64,000 nucleotides of DNA from Cryptomeria japonica. Lineage: Eukaryota; Streptophyta; Pinopsida; Cupressales; Cupressaceae. The stretch is from NCBI RefSeq assembly GCF_030272615.1, contig NC_081409.1:208985190-209049189 (forward strand), given 5' to 3'. Positions 49,590 through 60,907 of the stretch are shown piece by piece (the first letter of the stretch is position 1; each line of letters opens with the position of its first letter). The notes under the pieces are model-generated. The model did not search any database, was not told where the DNA came from, and saw nothing but the letters and a program-made list of their open reading frames with translations. The position numbers and the translations under genes were made by a program.

Positions 49590-51065
49590 AAGTTTAGAAG
49601 ATTCAAAGGAAAGGGCAAGAAACATTGTTATGTTGCAGTAGATGAAGGTGTGACCGATGAGGAGTCAGAAGAAGAAGATGGCAATGAAGAAATTGTGTTT
49701 TTAGCCGTGAAGGGGGAACTATCTGATGAAAAGGCATTAGTATCTCATATGGAGAATAGTGATGAATGGATTATAGATAGTGGTTGCTCACACCACATGA
49801 CCAAAGATAAAAGTAAGTTCATAACCCTTAATGAATTTGATGGAGGTGTTGTTAGATTTGGAAATAACTCTCCTTGCATGGTGAAAGGTAAAGGTTCAAT
49901 CTCTCTAACTGGGAAGAGTAATGATGATGATGTGTTTTGGGTTGATGGTCTTAAGCATAATCTTTTAAGTGCTGGTCAGCTCAATGATAAAGGTTATTTG
50001 CTTGAGTTTAAAAGTGGAGTCTACAGAATTCTTGGAGGTAATGGTGAACTGATTGCTACCAGGAAGCAAACTAGAGGTAACTTATTCCATGTGAATAGTA
50101 ATATTAATAACTGTCTGGTTGCAAGAATGGAAGACAGTTGGTTGTGGCATAAAAGATGTTGTCATGTTAATTTTGATAAATTGGTTAAGATAAGCAAGTC
50201 AAGTGTTGTAAGAGGATTACCCCAACTTGTTAAACCGGATAGTGTGATATGCAAAGATTATCAAATCGGTAAGATGACCTCAATTTCTTTCAAGAGCAGG
50301 AATTGTATTTCTGAGAATGTTTTAGATTTGGTACATATTGACCTCTGTGGTCCTATGAGAACAAAGAGTTATTACGATGATAGGTATTTCATGATCTTCA
50401 CCGATGACTATTCTAAAATGATGTGGGTGACATTTTTGAGAGAGAAATTAGAAGCATTTAGTAAATTTAAATAATTTAAAGCTCTAGTTGAGAAGGAAAT
50501 TTGTAAGAACTTGAAGTGTTTAAGATCAGACTGAGGAGGTGAATTCACATATGATGAAATTGTTAATTATTGTGATGAACTGGGTATAAAGAGACATATG
50601 TCTGCTCCAAGGACAGTACAACAGAATGGCATAGCAGAAAGGATGAACATAACAATAGTTGAAGCTGTAAGAACCATGTTATTGTAGGGTAATGTATCCA
50701 AAATGTTTTGGAGAGAAGTGATCAATACTATTGTATACACTTTAAACAAAGTATTGGTAAGGAGAGGTAACAATAACACACCCTATGAGCTATGGTATGG
50801 AAAAACTTCATGTGTAAGTTATTTTAAAATTTTTGGAAGTCAATATTTAATTAAGAGAGATAACTACACTGAGAAATTTCATGCAAAATATGATGAAGGA
50901 TTTTTTCTTGGTTACTCCTCTAAGAGTAAGGCATCTAAATGTTACAATAAGAGAACTAAGAAAATTGTTGGAAGTGCTAATGTAAAAGTTGATGATCTAT
51001 CTGATAAGTTTGAAGATACAAGAGATCAGAATCTAAAAAGGATGATAATGAGGAAAAGTTTGTGA
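49590..51065 (+). pseudogene. Protease and integrase of copia element B
   Basis: Protease: WIIDSGCSHHMTKD near 49770. Pre-integrase zinc region: WLWHKRCCHVNFDK near 50142; the usual second cysteine of the last pair reads Y in CKDYQIGK. Integrase: VHIDLCGPMRT near 50332, FTDDYSKMMW near 50398, then LRSD, a stop at 50532, GGEF and NGIAERMN near 50626. Further stops lie at 50472 and 50685. The frame is the same as gag. After 51065 the frame changes. Confidence 0.9.
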
Positions 51066-51292
51066 TCATTGAACCGGAGGTAAATAATAATGAAGAATCG
51101 ACAAATGCAAAATAAGATGCTCAACTGGTAAGCGATGTCAGTGAGGAAGAAGATGAAGAACCTGATGAAGAAGATGCAGAACTGACACAGGCAATACCTA
51201 GATATGTCTTATTGAATCATTCACAAGAGCAGATGATTGGTGATAAGAATGCAGGTGTACAAACCATGAGAAAGATCTGAGAGAAGTCAAGT

Positions 51293-52850
51293 TTGATATC
51301 TACAATTGAACCCAAGACATGTAAGGAAACACTAAAGGATGATGATTGGGTTAATGCAATGAATGAAGAATTAGATCAAATTGAGAATAATCAGACATGG
51401 TCACTTATTCCTAGAGTGAAGGATAAGAATGTAATTGGAACAAAGTGGGTCTTTAGGAGTAAATTGGATGAACAAGGAAGAATTGTAAGAAACAAGGCAA
51501 GGTTAGTCTACAAAGGGTATGCTCAAGAGGAAGGTGAGGATTATGGTGAAACATTTGCACTTGTTGCTAGATTAGGAGTAAGGATGTTGCTGACATTTGT
51601 TGCATATAAGGGATTCAAAGTTTACCAAATGGATGTCAAGTTAGCATTTCTAAATGGGATTATAGAAGAAGAAGTATATGTTGAACAGCTAGATGGATTT
51701 TCCTTGACCGATGATAAAGACATGTTGTGTAAATTGCACAAAGCACTATATGGCCTAAAGCAGGCACCAAGAGAATAGTATGAGAGATTACATGCACATT
51801 TGGTCAAAGTTGGATTCCAACATACCAGTGAGGACAACAACATTTATTTAAAGACCAATGGAGACAATATGTTGATAGCAGAAGTATTTGTTGATAACAT
51901 AATTTTTGGTGGAAATGATGACATGTGTATGCACTTTGCTGATATTATGAAAAAGGAATTTGAAATGTCTCTAATCGGTGAAATTAAGATCTTTATTGGC
52001 TTACAAGTTCAACAACTGGATGGTGGTATTTTTATTTGTCAGACCAAGTATATCAAAGAGGTGTTTAAGACTTTCGGCATGGAAGACTGTGAACTAGTAG
52101 GAACACTGATGGTGAGAGGTTGCAAGTTGTCAAAGGAAGATGATTCCCCTGCTGTTAGTGAAAAAGAGTACAAATCTATGATTGGCAAGCTACACTATGT
52201 TGTCCATAGCAGACCGAACATTGCTCATGATGTTGGATTAGTGGCTAGATTTCAAAAATAACCTAAGGAGAGTCACATGGTGGCTGTGAAGATAATTTTT
52301 TGATATCTCAGAGGCACAATAGACTATGGTTTATGGTATCCCTATAAAGGAGATTTTACTTTGGATGTTTTTACTAATGTTGATTAGGCAGGTAATGTGG
52401 ATGATTAGAAAAACACAACCGGAGGAGATTTTCTACTTGGAGGAAGATTAGTGGCATGGACGAGCAAGAAACAAACATGTGTTTACCAATCTACAGTTGA
52501 AGCATAGTATGTAGCTATATCCATGAATTTCATGCAAGAAATATGGATAAGGCATTTTCTATAAGGATTCAAGATAGATATGTCTGAACCGATGACTATC
52601 TATTGTGATAATCCAAGTGCAATAAACATTTCTAAGAATCTTGTACTTAATTCCAGAACCAAGCACATTGAATTGAAGTATCACTTCCTAAGGGAAAGAG
52701 TTCAAGCAAAAGGAGGTAAAGATGGAATATGTGAAGAGTGAAGGTCTGTTAGCTAATATCTTTACTAAGCCCTTACTGAAGGCTACCTTTGAGTTTCTTA
52801 GAGGTAAACTAGGGGTTAGACCCCTACATCGGAAGAACTAGAATGATGGA
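51293..52850 (+). pseudogene. Reverse transcriptase and RNase H of copia element B
   Basis: Reverse transcriptase: [36 protein letters not shown] and [12 protein letters not shown], then a stop in place of the next tryptophan (51776-51778, TAG). The catalytic pair reads FVDNIIFGG near 51888: the second aspartate is asparagine, from GAT to AAT or similar, so the enzyme would be inactive even without stops. RNase H (52360-52720) is recognisable (SKKQTCVYQSTVEA, IYCDNPSAINISKN, SRTKHIELKYHFLRERV) with at least four stops. Confidence 0.9.
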
Positions 52851-53259
52851 GATCCATTGATCATATGGATTTCATGTTTATTTTTCACTAAGGATTGATG
52901 AAGGTGTAGGCTACTCCTTTGGGGGAGCAAGTTTGATGTAATGATTTGATTTAATGCTCTAGTATAATTTTTTTGATTTGAGTAGCAGAGATGATGGAAG
53001 AGGTAGCAACAAAATTGAAGACAAGTGATGCATTTACATCTTTGGCATTGTTGTCAAAGGGGGAGAAGAAAATAATAAAAATCAGATATAACAGATATGG
53101 GAGAAGTTGAAAATTAGAAGATTATATTGGGAGAAGCATTGGTTAAGAGGGAGATGACAAAAGGAGGAGAACCGATAGATGATGTGATATCGGCAAGCAA
53201 GTTATAGATGATGATGTTACTTTGATTGTATATCTGATTAGTGTTGCCATGAATACTAA

Positions 53260-53272
53260 AGGGGGAGATCGT
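53260..53272 (+). other. Polypurine tract of element B
   Basis: AAAGGGGGAGATC lies directly before the 3' LTR. Extra purine blocks are at about 52919 (TTTGGGGGAGCAAG) and 53055 (CAAAGGGGGAGAAG). Confidence 0.8.
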
Positions 53273-54936
53273 TGGCATTTGGCATAACTGATGCAGATGC
53301 AGGTGATGCAGTTGGAGATGGATGACTACACTGGCAAAGGATAGAAGTCTAATTGTGATGAAGAGATTCAGATTCAATGAATATATGAAATGATTAGTTA
53401 TTTGTATTGTCATTGATGGCAATTGATGTCAAATGATGTTCTTGATGTTTTGTTTTTTCATCTTAGTGAATTGGCTTACCGGAAGACAGGGTTTACCGAT
53501 AGATAAGTAAAGTCTGTGAAATAGGACTTTAATCGGTAAAGCAAAGTTGTTTTGGTTGAATCGGTCGATTGATGATGATTGGTGATTTGCGGTTTGGATA
53601 GTGAACTTGTATCATGGAAAGGTGTATCTGACAGGAACCAGAACTTTTGAAGATTACCTCAAGGTGTGTTTCAAATTTTTGATGAAGTTTTGCTAAGGTT
53701 TTAGTATGGTTTAAGACCGATGAAGAAATCATCAAACCAGTAATGATTTTTATTATGACCATGATCGATGATGAGTCTACATGAAGTTGGTAACACGACA
53801 CAACCCGCATGAAGTATTTAATTGTTGTTTTGGCATGATTCAAGGAGGAATTTTTTGGGAATCAATGAAACGCTTAGTAGAGTGTTTTGAGGGCTTGAAT
53901 TTGGTACAGATCGGATTTTCGTGATGGGTTACGATCAACCAACTATTGATATTGCATTATAATTTTTTATAATGATCTGCATATTGATCTTTGATGATCT
54001 CTTATGATTTGAATTGAAAATTAAAGATTTAATTAGGGTTTTGTGGCTGACCTAGTTGAGATGGCTATTTAGGATGACACAACTAATGTTTATTATGTTG
54101 GTGGTCTTAGAGAATGTGTTAAGCCATCCACGTGAAGTGTGAGATCTTCCTAAGAGTTGCAGAGTGTTGAGTATAACTGGATCTAATCAAGCAAGCAGAG
54201 AAGTGCAAGTAAACATATCATTTTCTTATTGTTGTTCCCTAATAGTTGCAGCATGTTAAATCCCTTAACCGGGTAGGTCCTAACAGGCCTTAAACACTTA
54301 AGTCCTTTAACATGGCAGCTCTCAAAAGAGTGTTAAATCCTCTCATGAGGTTGATCCTAACATATCATCAAGCTCCTAACTGGGTTGCAAGCCAAATCTC
54401 TTAACTGGGTGACTCCTAACCAGGCGTATTGTAAGCTCCTAACAGGGCATACTTTAAAAGAGTACAAATATTTGTGGGTGCCAACTCCCACCATGGTTTT
54501 TCCTTATTTGGTTTTCCATGTCAAAAACTTATGGTGTTCATGTGTTGAATATTTTTCATATGATGTTCGTGTTTATGTTTCATTTCATGCATTATTTCTG
54601 AGACATCGGTTATGATGTTTTATTAGAAGTTTATCAGAGGTTACTGGTACTAATAAGGAGTTGTTTGAGAAAGTATTTGATCTGATTGATAAGTTTAATG
54701 ATTTGGTAAGTGATCAAGTTTATATGATTGCTTTGGTGGTGAAAGTATTGATAGTTGTGGTGAATGATTTGATTAATGTGTTAAGCAAATATGATAAAGA
54801 GGTTATTAGATCTGATTAAAGAAGTCGAGATATTTGTTAAATGGTTTCAGATTTGAGATAAGTTTTTTTTTGAGTTAAAGTTTCAATTGGTCTTAATACT
54901 GATTCACCCCCTAACCAGATCCTCATAGGATTAACA
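53273..54936 (+). repeat. 3' LTR of copia element B
   Basis: It is 1664 bp, starts TGGCATTTGGCATAACTG and ends CATAGGATTAACA like the 5' copy. It has lost several short stretches of the unit run and a dozen bases near the end (CCCCCTAACCAGATCC). Confidence 0.9.
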
Positions 54937-55808
54937 TGCACTCCCAAATGTGCAGTCTCAGAGAGTTGCAAAAAACTCTCGGCAACAAAAGAGACAAAAT
55001 CACCAAAACAAGCATTGAAAAGAAGAATACTCAAAGGATACAACACACATGAGTAACTATCTAAAACCAAGCCAATATCCTTTTAAAACTCAAGATTTGA
55101 AATACACAGTCACTCACAGAGAAAGAGTTTCCGACAACCAAGATCCCGAAAATTTAAAATATTGAATTACAATTCCCCCCCAACCAATTTCCTTTACAAT
55201 AAACAAACTAATTTATGCAAATCACAATTCTAATTTCCCCAAAACATCTCAAGCAACAATCATCAACAATTTGTACAGTCGCAAAGAATACAATCTTTTT
55301 GGAAAACAAAATTTGAAGGAGAAAATCAAACCGATCTGCAATCGCAAACCAAAAATGGTTGAAAATCTGAAGTAGAGAAATCTCCAACAATCCAAAGCTT
55401 CAATTCAATCCTCAATCAAATCCAAAATTGAAATCCAAATTCTAGAAAGTTGTCGGATGTTCAACCCGACAAAAATTGCAGAAAGCCAAATAAATAAAGA
55501 TTAAACATAACACTATAGTGTAAGGCTAACCAATAAAAAATTCCAAAAATAATATATTTTACCTATCTCGCATAGTTTCAAGAAATATATTATTCGCCCA
55601 ATATTATTTACCTAGCAAATAAAAATTGACCAATCACACGCAAGGGTAGGTAAACCATATTACATATGCAATTATCGATAATATAATGTTTATATAAACA
55701 CATTAAATAATAGTTCATCACCCAATGAAATCAATTAAAGAAATTACATGAATAAAGCCTTAAAAATAGGATCCTCAAATAAAAATTTAGAATCAAATCA
55801 TTAATAAC
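54937..55808. other. Segment G, middle part
   Basis: AT-rich, A-rich on the plus strand, with no gene motif. It ends with ATAAC (55804-55808), the left target duplication of element C. Confidence 0.5.
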
Positions 55809-56273
55809 TATGAGATTTTGCCAAGATCTAGAGGCAATGGAAAGCACAAATAAGAGAGACAAAATATATGATAGGAATAAACTGTATTCTATCAAGATGA
55901 AAATACTGATCAACTGGATCATCAATCGATGCATACAATGAATATGAGCCTTCTTATATAGGCAAGGATATATGGATATGTGAGCACACAAACATGACAT
56001 GTGGCTCAATAAGAAACAAGGATAGGTAGGAAATAGGTGTGGGTAGGTAGGAGAAACAATATAATATTCCACATGAGGTGGATCACCCACTGAATGTGGA
56101 GTGTAACAACAAGATCACACCATAAAAGGTGGAAATTATCCTACACACACTATCCCAATGTGGCACAAACACCCAAGTGTCTCATACCCAAACTACTATG
56201 AAATGCATTTTCTAAGTAAACTTAAGTAAGGTGTAATAATAATATCCATGATGAATAATTATTTACACCAACA
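55809..56273 (-). repeat. 3' LTR of element C
   Basis: It runs from TGTTGGTG to TCTCATA on the minus strand, where the terminal CA has become TA. The G run directly to its right on the plus strand as C7 (56274-56280) is the polypurine tract. Confidence 0.93.
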
Positions 56274-56378
56274 CCCCCCCTTAAGTCTACAATGCAACTA
56301 AGCAATGCAAGATGGGTCCCAGCTTCTAGGCCATGTTCGGTACCCATTTACAAATGCAAACAAATGCAATGAAATCTC

Positions 56379-58745
56379 TCACAAAGTGGGGAAAGAGAGA
56401 AAAAACCAATGGGAAAAACCCTCCCCCAAAAGAGAGATGAAAACAAGATACAAAGAACTCTCATAGAAGTATGTGAAGGACAAAACCCCATGTGAGGAAA
56501 AAGTCCCCCCATATGAGAGAAGAAGAGAAGCTAGGAAGCCCCCCCTCAATGTGGAATTTGCACCAATGATAGAAGCTCGATGTATGAAGAAACTGCTCCA
56601 CGATCGTCGAACAACATTCCTTCCCTTAGGAAGAAACAAAACCAAAGGTGTATCCATGAAGTCTCCCCAATCATGAAGGGAAGATGTATGAAAAAAACTC
56701 ATGATGAAAGGAATCTCTGAAAACCGCTCAAGTGTCCCCATGTCAATGCTGAAAGATACCCCCTCCAAAGGTGGTAAACTGTGCCACACTGCTAAAAAAG
56801 GCACTCCAAGATCTAGTGGAGATGGATGTAGAACATGTCACAAAGACTCACATGTCTCCTCAAAAAATAAAGAGACCTCCTCCAACTGTTGTACATAAGT
56901 ATCCACAATCATGTCAACCTCAAAAGAATGATCATGTAGAGAATGAACAAGAGGGTCAGAGTGTTCCCTCGCAACAATCGAAGAAGGATCACCTTCATCA
57001 AAGAGAAGATGAATGTCATCAATGATGTCTCCCAAATCTGCAATGTAGGATTCCACAAACAAACCTGCAATGTTTGTCAAGTAATCATCCCATAAATCTG
57101 AAGCTAGAAGACAATGAATATCTCGTTGCACTGAATCACATGAAGGTAAAACTGTTGCACTATCCGCATCATCAGGTGCAATAGGTGATGTGATACCAAT
57201 ATGAGGAGATGAAATACAAGGCTCAAGAATGGGGTCACATGTGAGAATCCCCATGTTCAAGTGCCCAAAGTTCTCCTCAAAATCTGAACCATCACAAGAA
57301 GTGTGATCAACATGTGTAGGATCATCAAATGTGAAATCATCATCGTCAACAAAATCTGAAAAGGAGTATAACTGAGATGCATGATCAACCACTCCAGTCG
57401 CAATGATAGCTCTAGTCTCCAAGTCTCTAATGAAAACTGACTCAGGTGTGAACTCCACTACTATCTTAGTTGTGCCATGTGTGATTTGATAGATAGAAAG
57501 GAGATTGTTTGTCAAGTGGGGTACACACAACACATTATTGAAGGAGTTATCCCCAATGTCAATAATTCCTTTCCCAATCACATCCATGTATGTATGATTG
57601 CCCATGATCAAAATATGCGGCATGTTGCAAGGCTCAAATATAGAGAACATAGACTGTGAAGATGCCATATGATGAGAAGCCCCTAAATCTAGAAGCCATC
57701 TCTCTGAATCATGACTGGTAGTAGCACAAAGAGCTTTTCCTTTTCTTGTCCCAAAAGAGTGAGTCTTCCCACTTGTAGAAGCCATGAATGTTTTCCCTTT
57801 TCCTTTTGAATGTGAGGAAGTGGAAGTTGATGAATCATCCTTCTTGTAGACATTAGGCAAATCAATGTTATGCTTTTTGATGATATGTGTGAGCTCATCA
57901 ATCTCTTTAAAATGGTAATGACAGTCCTCATGACCAAAATTTTTACAATAGGCACAAGTAGGTTTCTCCCTCTTTGGTGAATTATCCCTCTTGGAAGAGG
58001 ATGTATCTCCTTGTTGTGGAGAAGATGATGCTTTGTCCTTAGGATTTGATTGCCATTTCTTCTTGTTTGAGTTGTCCTTTCCTCGATTTCCTTTGTTCCC
58101 TTGATTTGCCACTTATGCTTGAGACTTAGAAGCCTTAAGAATGCCCATGCTTATCAACTTAGTTTGTTCCATCATCAACATTTCATTGAAAGCATAAAAT
58201 TTAGGCATTGTGTAGCTTGAACCCATTATCATCCTATGGGTTTGGAAACTAGAAACAAATGATACATATTCTTATGGAAGCTTGCCTATCAAGTTGAATA
58301 TCAATTGAGTATCCTTCTTATCAATGCCACAATCTTTGAGTTGTGCCCTCAACTCATTTGCCTTAGTGACATAATCTTGTATAGTATCAAAGTTCTTGGG
58401 ATGTAACATGGTGAGATCACTATCAATTTGATATCCCCTAATCTCATCAACTTGACCATATAAGTCTTGAAACTTTTGCCAAGCATCGTTGAATAGAGTA
58501 CACTTCTCAATATGAAAAATGAGATCCTTTGATACATACTTTCTTAAGGTACCAATTGCCATGATATTTTTAGTGAGCCAATCCAAGTGACCAATTGGAT
58601 CAACCTTAGGATTAGTGGGAGCAACAATAGTTCCATCAATGTAATGAGTGAGTCCTTTTTCCATAAGTTTACTCCATGCATGAATTTTCTAAGTAGCATA
58701 ATTATGAGGAGCTAAGAGAAGAAAATTAGAAGAACCTACAGCAGC
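56379..58745 (-). pseudogene. Gag-protease polyprotein of element C with an unusual tail
   Basis: One minus-strand frame runs from about 58745 to 56379. It holds stops at 58691-58689, 58274-58272, 58115-58113 and 56840-56838, which fit TGG, CAA, CAA and CGA changed by one transition. The Gag core begins before the first internal ATG (NYAT, stop, KIHAWSKLMEKGL) and carries WQKFQDLYGQVDEIRGYQ near 58480. The zinc knuckle is CAYCKNFGHEDCHYH near 57950. The protease reads WLLDLGASHHMA near 57690, where the usual DSGA has leucine instead of serine. The following pre-integrase-like stretch (LSIYQITHG) passes into about 350 residues rich in Asp and Glu (DFVDDDDFTFDDPTHVDH) that match no copia domain. 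58112-56838, 424 codons, is open without a break. Confidence 0.88.
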
Positions 58746-58788
58746 AAAAAGGAAGGAACACAAGAGCACAAAAGCACAAGAGACACAC

Positions 58789-58804
58789 CCCCCCCCCCCC
58801 CCCA
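58789..58804. repeat. C homopolymer, about 16-18 bases
   Basis: A long C run on the plus strand (a G run in the leader of element C on its own strand) lies between the primer site and gag. The exact length is likely to be unreliable in sequencing. Confidence 0.85.
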
Positions 58805-59565
58805 AATTCACTCAATCAAAGTACTCCCCCCAAAATGATGATTTTGGCACTTTATATGTAGTGCGTGTACAGTAGGCCACTCGCAAAAAATGGCATGGTG
58901 GACTTCTGATCTCAATTTACAACTTCTCAAAATGAGATCTAAGAGACTTCAACAAATACTGCTAGTGATCTAAACTGAGATCCAAGCAAAATGAAAGTAC
59001 CAAATATGCAAAAAATGGCCAAATAATGAAAGTACAATTTCTACTTAAAATTACTGCAAACAAATGGCAGATTATGAAAGTAGATGAAAAAATATGCACT
59101 TTAAAAAAAAATGGCACCTGAATAGGAGTCCATATGAGCCCAAATGAAGCCTCCAAAGTTGTAAAAATTGGGATTTTGCGATTTTTGAAAAACCTGTATC
59201 CGAAAATTAGAAAAATTCCACACCACTATATAGATCACGAAATTATACCCCAAAACAAAAAAAATTGCTCGAAGAAAGGAGTTCGGATGAGTCAGATATC
59301 GCTATTTGAAAATCGTCTGCAAAATTATAATTTCTGGAAAATTTCTGTTGCGGCTTCAAACTTCAAATGCCTCTAGATTTGGCCTCCGAAGTCCGATTTG
59401 GATGAAACAAAAGGCAAAATTGACTTTCTTGAACCTCCTCAATCCAATGATAACCTCAGATTTGATCCATCAAGCTTCAATAATAACCTGCAATAGAAAG
59501 ATCCAAAATGCAAACCCTAAATAGCATCAAATTTCTCTCAATTGGCAAACCAATGATACTCTAAT

Positions 59566-59578
59566 GGCTCTGATACCA
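59566..59578 (-). other. Primer-binding site of element C
   Basis: On the minus strand TGGTATCAGAGCC, a perfect match to initiator tRNA-Met, with no spacer from the LTR end CTCACA. Confidence 0.93.
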
Positions 59579-60040
59579 TGTGAGATTTTGCTAAGATCTA
59601 GAGGCAATGGAAAGCACAAATAAGAGAGACAAAATATATGATAGGAATAAACTATATTCTATCAAGATGAAAATACTGATCAACTGGATCATCAATCGAT
59701 GCATACAATGAATATGAGCCTTCTTATATAGGCAAGGATATATGGATATGTGAGCACACAAACATGGCATGTGGCTCAATAAGAAACAAGGGTAGGTAGG
59801 AAATAGGTGTGGGTAGGTAGGAGAAACAATATAATATTCCACATGAGGTGGATCACCCACTGAATGTGGAGTGTAACAACAAGATCACACCATAAAAGGT
59901 GGAAATTCTCCTACACACACTATCCCAATGTGGCACAAACACCCAAGTGTCTCATACCCAAACTACTATGAAATGCATTTTCTAAGTAAACTTAAGTAAG
60001 GTGTAATAATATCCATGATGAATAATTATTTACACCAACA
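59579..60040 (-). repeat. 5' LTR of element C
   Basis: It is 462 bp, minus strand TGTTGGTG to TCTCACA. On the minus strand a TATA-like TATATAAGAAGG (near 59735) could be the core promoter. Near its end stands TGCCTCTAGATCTTAGC. Confidence 0.93.
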
Positions 60041-60159
60041 ATAACAATAAATAACTTAATAAAGCCAATAAATAAAAAACCAATAATAATTATCAATTAA
60101 ATAAAGCTCAACAACAATAAATAAATCGTTTAACAATAAATCAACATAAATAAATAATT

Positions 60160-60517
60160 GGTGGAGCGCGAGAGCGGGAGCGGGAGGGGTTTTTTGGGAA
60201 GGATTTGCAAAAGATGGGGAAGATGGTGCTGCGGATGAGGATGATTTCCTCCCTCTCCTCCTTTCAGCTTCCATGTCGCGACTGTCTGATGGGGCTCTTC
60301 ATGGCTCTTCTTTGCTGGATTGGTGGAATCAACAACAATAAATAATATAATGGAGAGCGGGAGAGCCAGAGCAGGAGGGGTTTCCTATGAAGGAGTTGCA
60401 GAAGATGGGGAAGATGGTGCTGCGGATGAGGATGATTTCCTCCCTCTCCTCCTTTCACCTTACATGTCGTGACTATCTAATGGGGCTCTTCATGGCTTTT
60501 CTTTGCTAGATTGGTGA
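60160..60517 (+). repeat. Two 201-bp monomers at the start of element H
   Basis: Both contain GAGCGGGAG, then AGATGGGGAAGATGGTGCTG, CGGATGAGGATGATTTCC, TCCCTCTCCTCCTTTCA and GGGGCTCTTCATGGCT. Anchor AAGATGGGGA is at 60211 and 60412. They differ by scattered single bases and small gaps. Confidence 0.85.
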
Positions 60518-60907
60518 GTGGAGGAGTTTGGTGCAGAGGAAGGAGTGGAGGCTACGACAGCGATGGAGGCATTTTGGCATGGGTTTTTTGCGGCCTCTAT
60601 TTTTGGTCTTCAGGGGTGTGTGGTGGTTCTTGTCAATGGCCTTTTTTCTGCTCTTTCTTTGGTGGGTGGTGTTCTCCTGCCTGTGTCTGGGATGGTGTCT
60701 AGGCAAATCAGGGACCCTGGCCGATCTCTTGTGGAGAGGCTCTTTGTGTTCTCTCCTTTCCTCTGTGCTGAGGATTTGTTGTTGTTCTGGCCTTTGGTGC
60801 TCTGGTTCTTCGAAGGAGCTTCTTTTTTTGGTTCTTCTTTGTTGGGCTACTCTCTTATTGAGGTGGAGAGTTGTCTTTGGTGTGAACCTTTGAGGGGGGT
60901 TTCTTAG
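60518..60907 (+). CDS. Open frame in element H, unknown
   Basis: A 129-codon frame begins just after the second monomer (MEEFGAEEGVEATTAMEAFW) and is rich in Phe, Leu, Val and Gly. A second frame overlaps it (60528-60893), so openness here may only reflect the lack of A in the sequence. I recognise no domain. If element H is a LINE relative, this is where ORF1 would start. Confidence 0.25.
   Translation: MEEFGAEEGVEATTAMEAFWHGFFAASIFGLQGCVVVLVNGLFSALSLVGGVLLPVSGMVSRQIRDPGRSLVERLFVFSPFLCAEDLLLFWPLVLWFFEGASFFGSSLLGYSLIEVESCLWCEPLRGVS

Larger units (their letters stand above)
46914..54936 (+). mobile_element. Ty1/copia element B, Sirevirus-like, complete but dead
   Basis: LTRs of about 1723 and 1664 bp flank gag, protease, integrase, reverse transcriptase and RNase H in copia order. 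The primer-binding site is a perfect 13-base match. Its proteins resemble those of A along their length, and its LTR shares two modules with A, so both belong to the same branch. About a dozen stops and at least one frame change make it non-functional. No matching target duplication was found: AATTC or CTACA before it and TGCAC after it. Confidence 0.93.
55809..60040 (-). mobile_element. Young non-autonomous copia element C (gag-protease only)
   Basis: LTRs of 465 and 462 bp differ at six bases and one 3-bp indel (about 1.3%). ATAAC flanks it at 55804-55808 and 60041-60045. On the minus strand the primer site TGGTATCAGAGCC lies directly after the 5' LTR, and the tract AAGGGGGGG lies before the 3' LTR. 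Between them is one frame of gag and protease with a long acidic tail; integrase, reverse transcriptase and RNase H are absent, and the 4.2-kb length leaves no room for them. It would depend on another copia element for movement. This is the layout called TR-GAG or gag-only LTR elements in plants. Confidence 0.92.

Noticed and set aside
55731-56090. 119-codon minus-strand frame in the left LTR of element C, with an 89-codon version in the other LTR
   Set aside because: It lies within LTR sequence and is hydrophobic from AT-rich codons; the two LTRs do not keep it at equal length.
56379-56804. Separate 141-codon gene on the minus strand
   Set aside because: It is in phase with the polyprotein of element C, separated by one stop that fits CGA to TGA; it is treated as its end.
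60528-60893. Second open frame overlapping 60518-60907
   Set aside because: Openness in two frames follows from A-poor composition; no domain in either.
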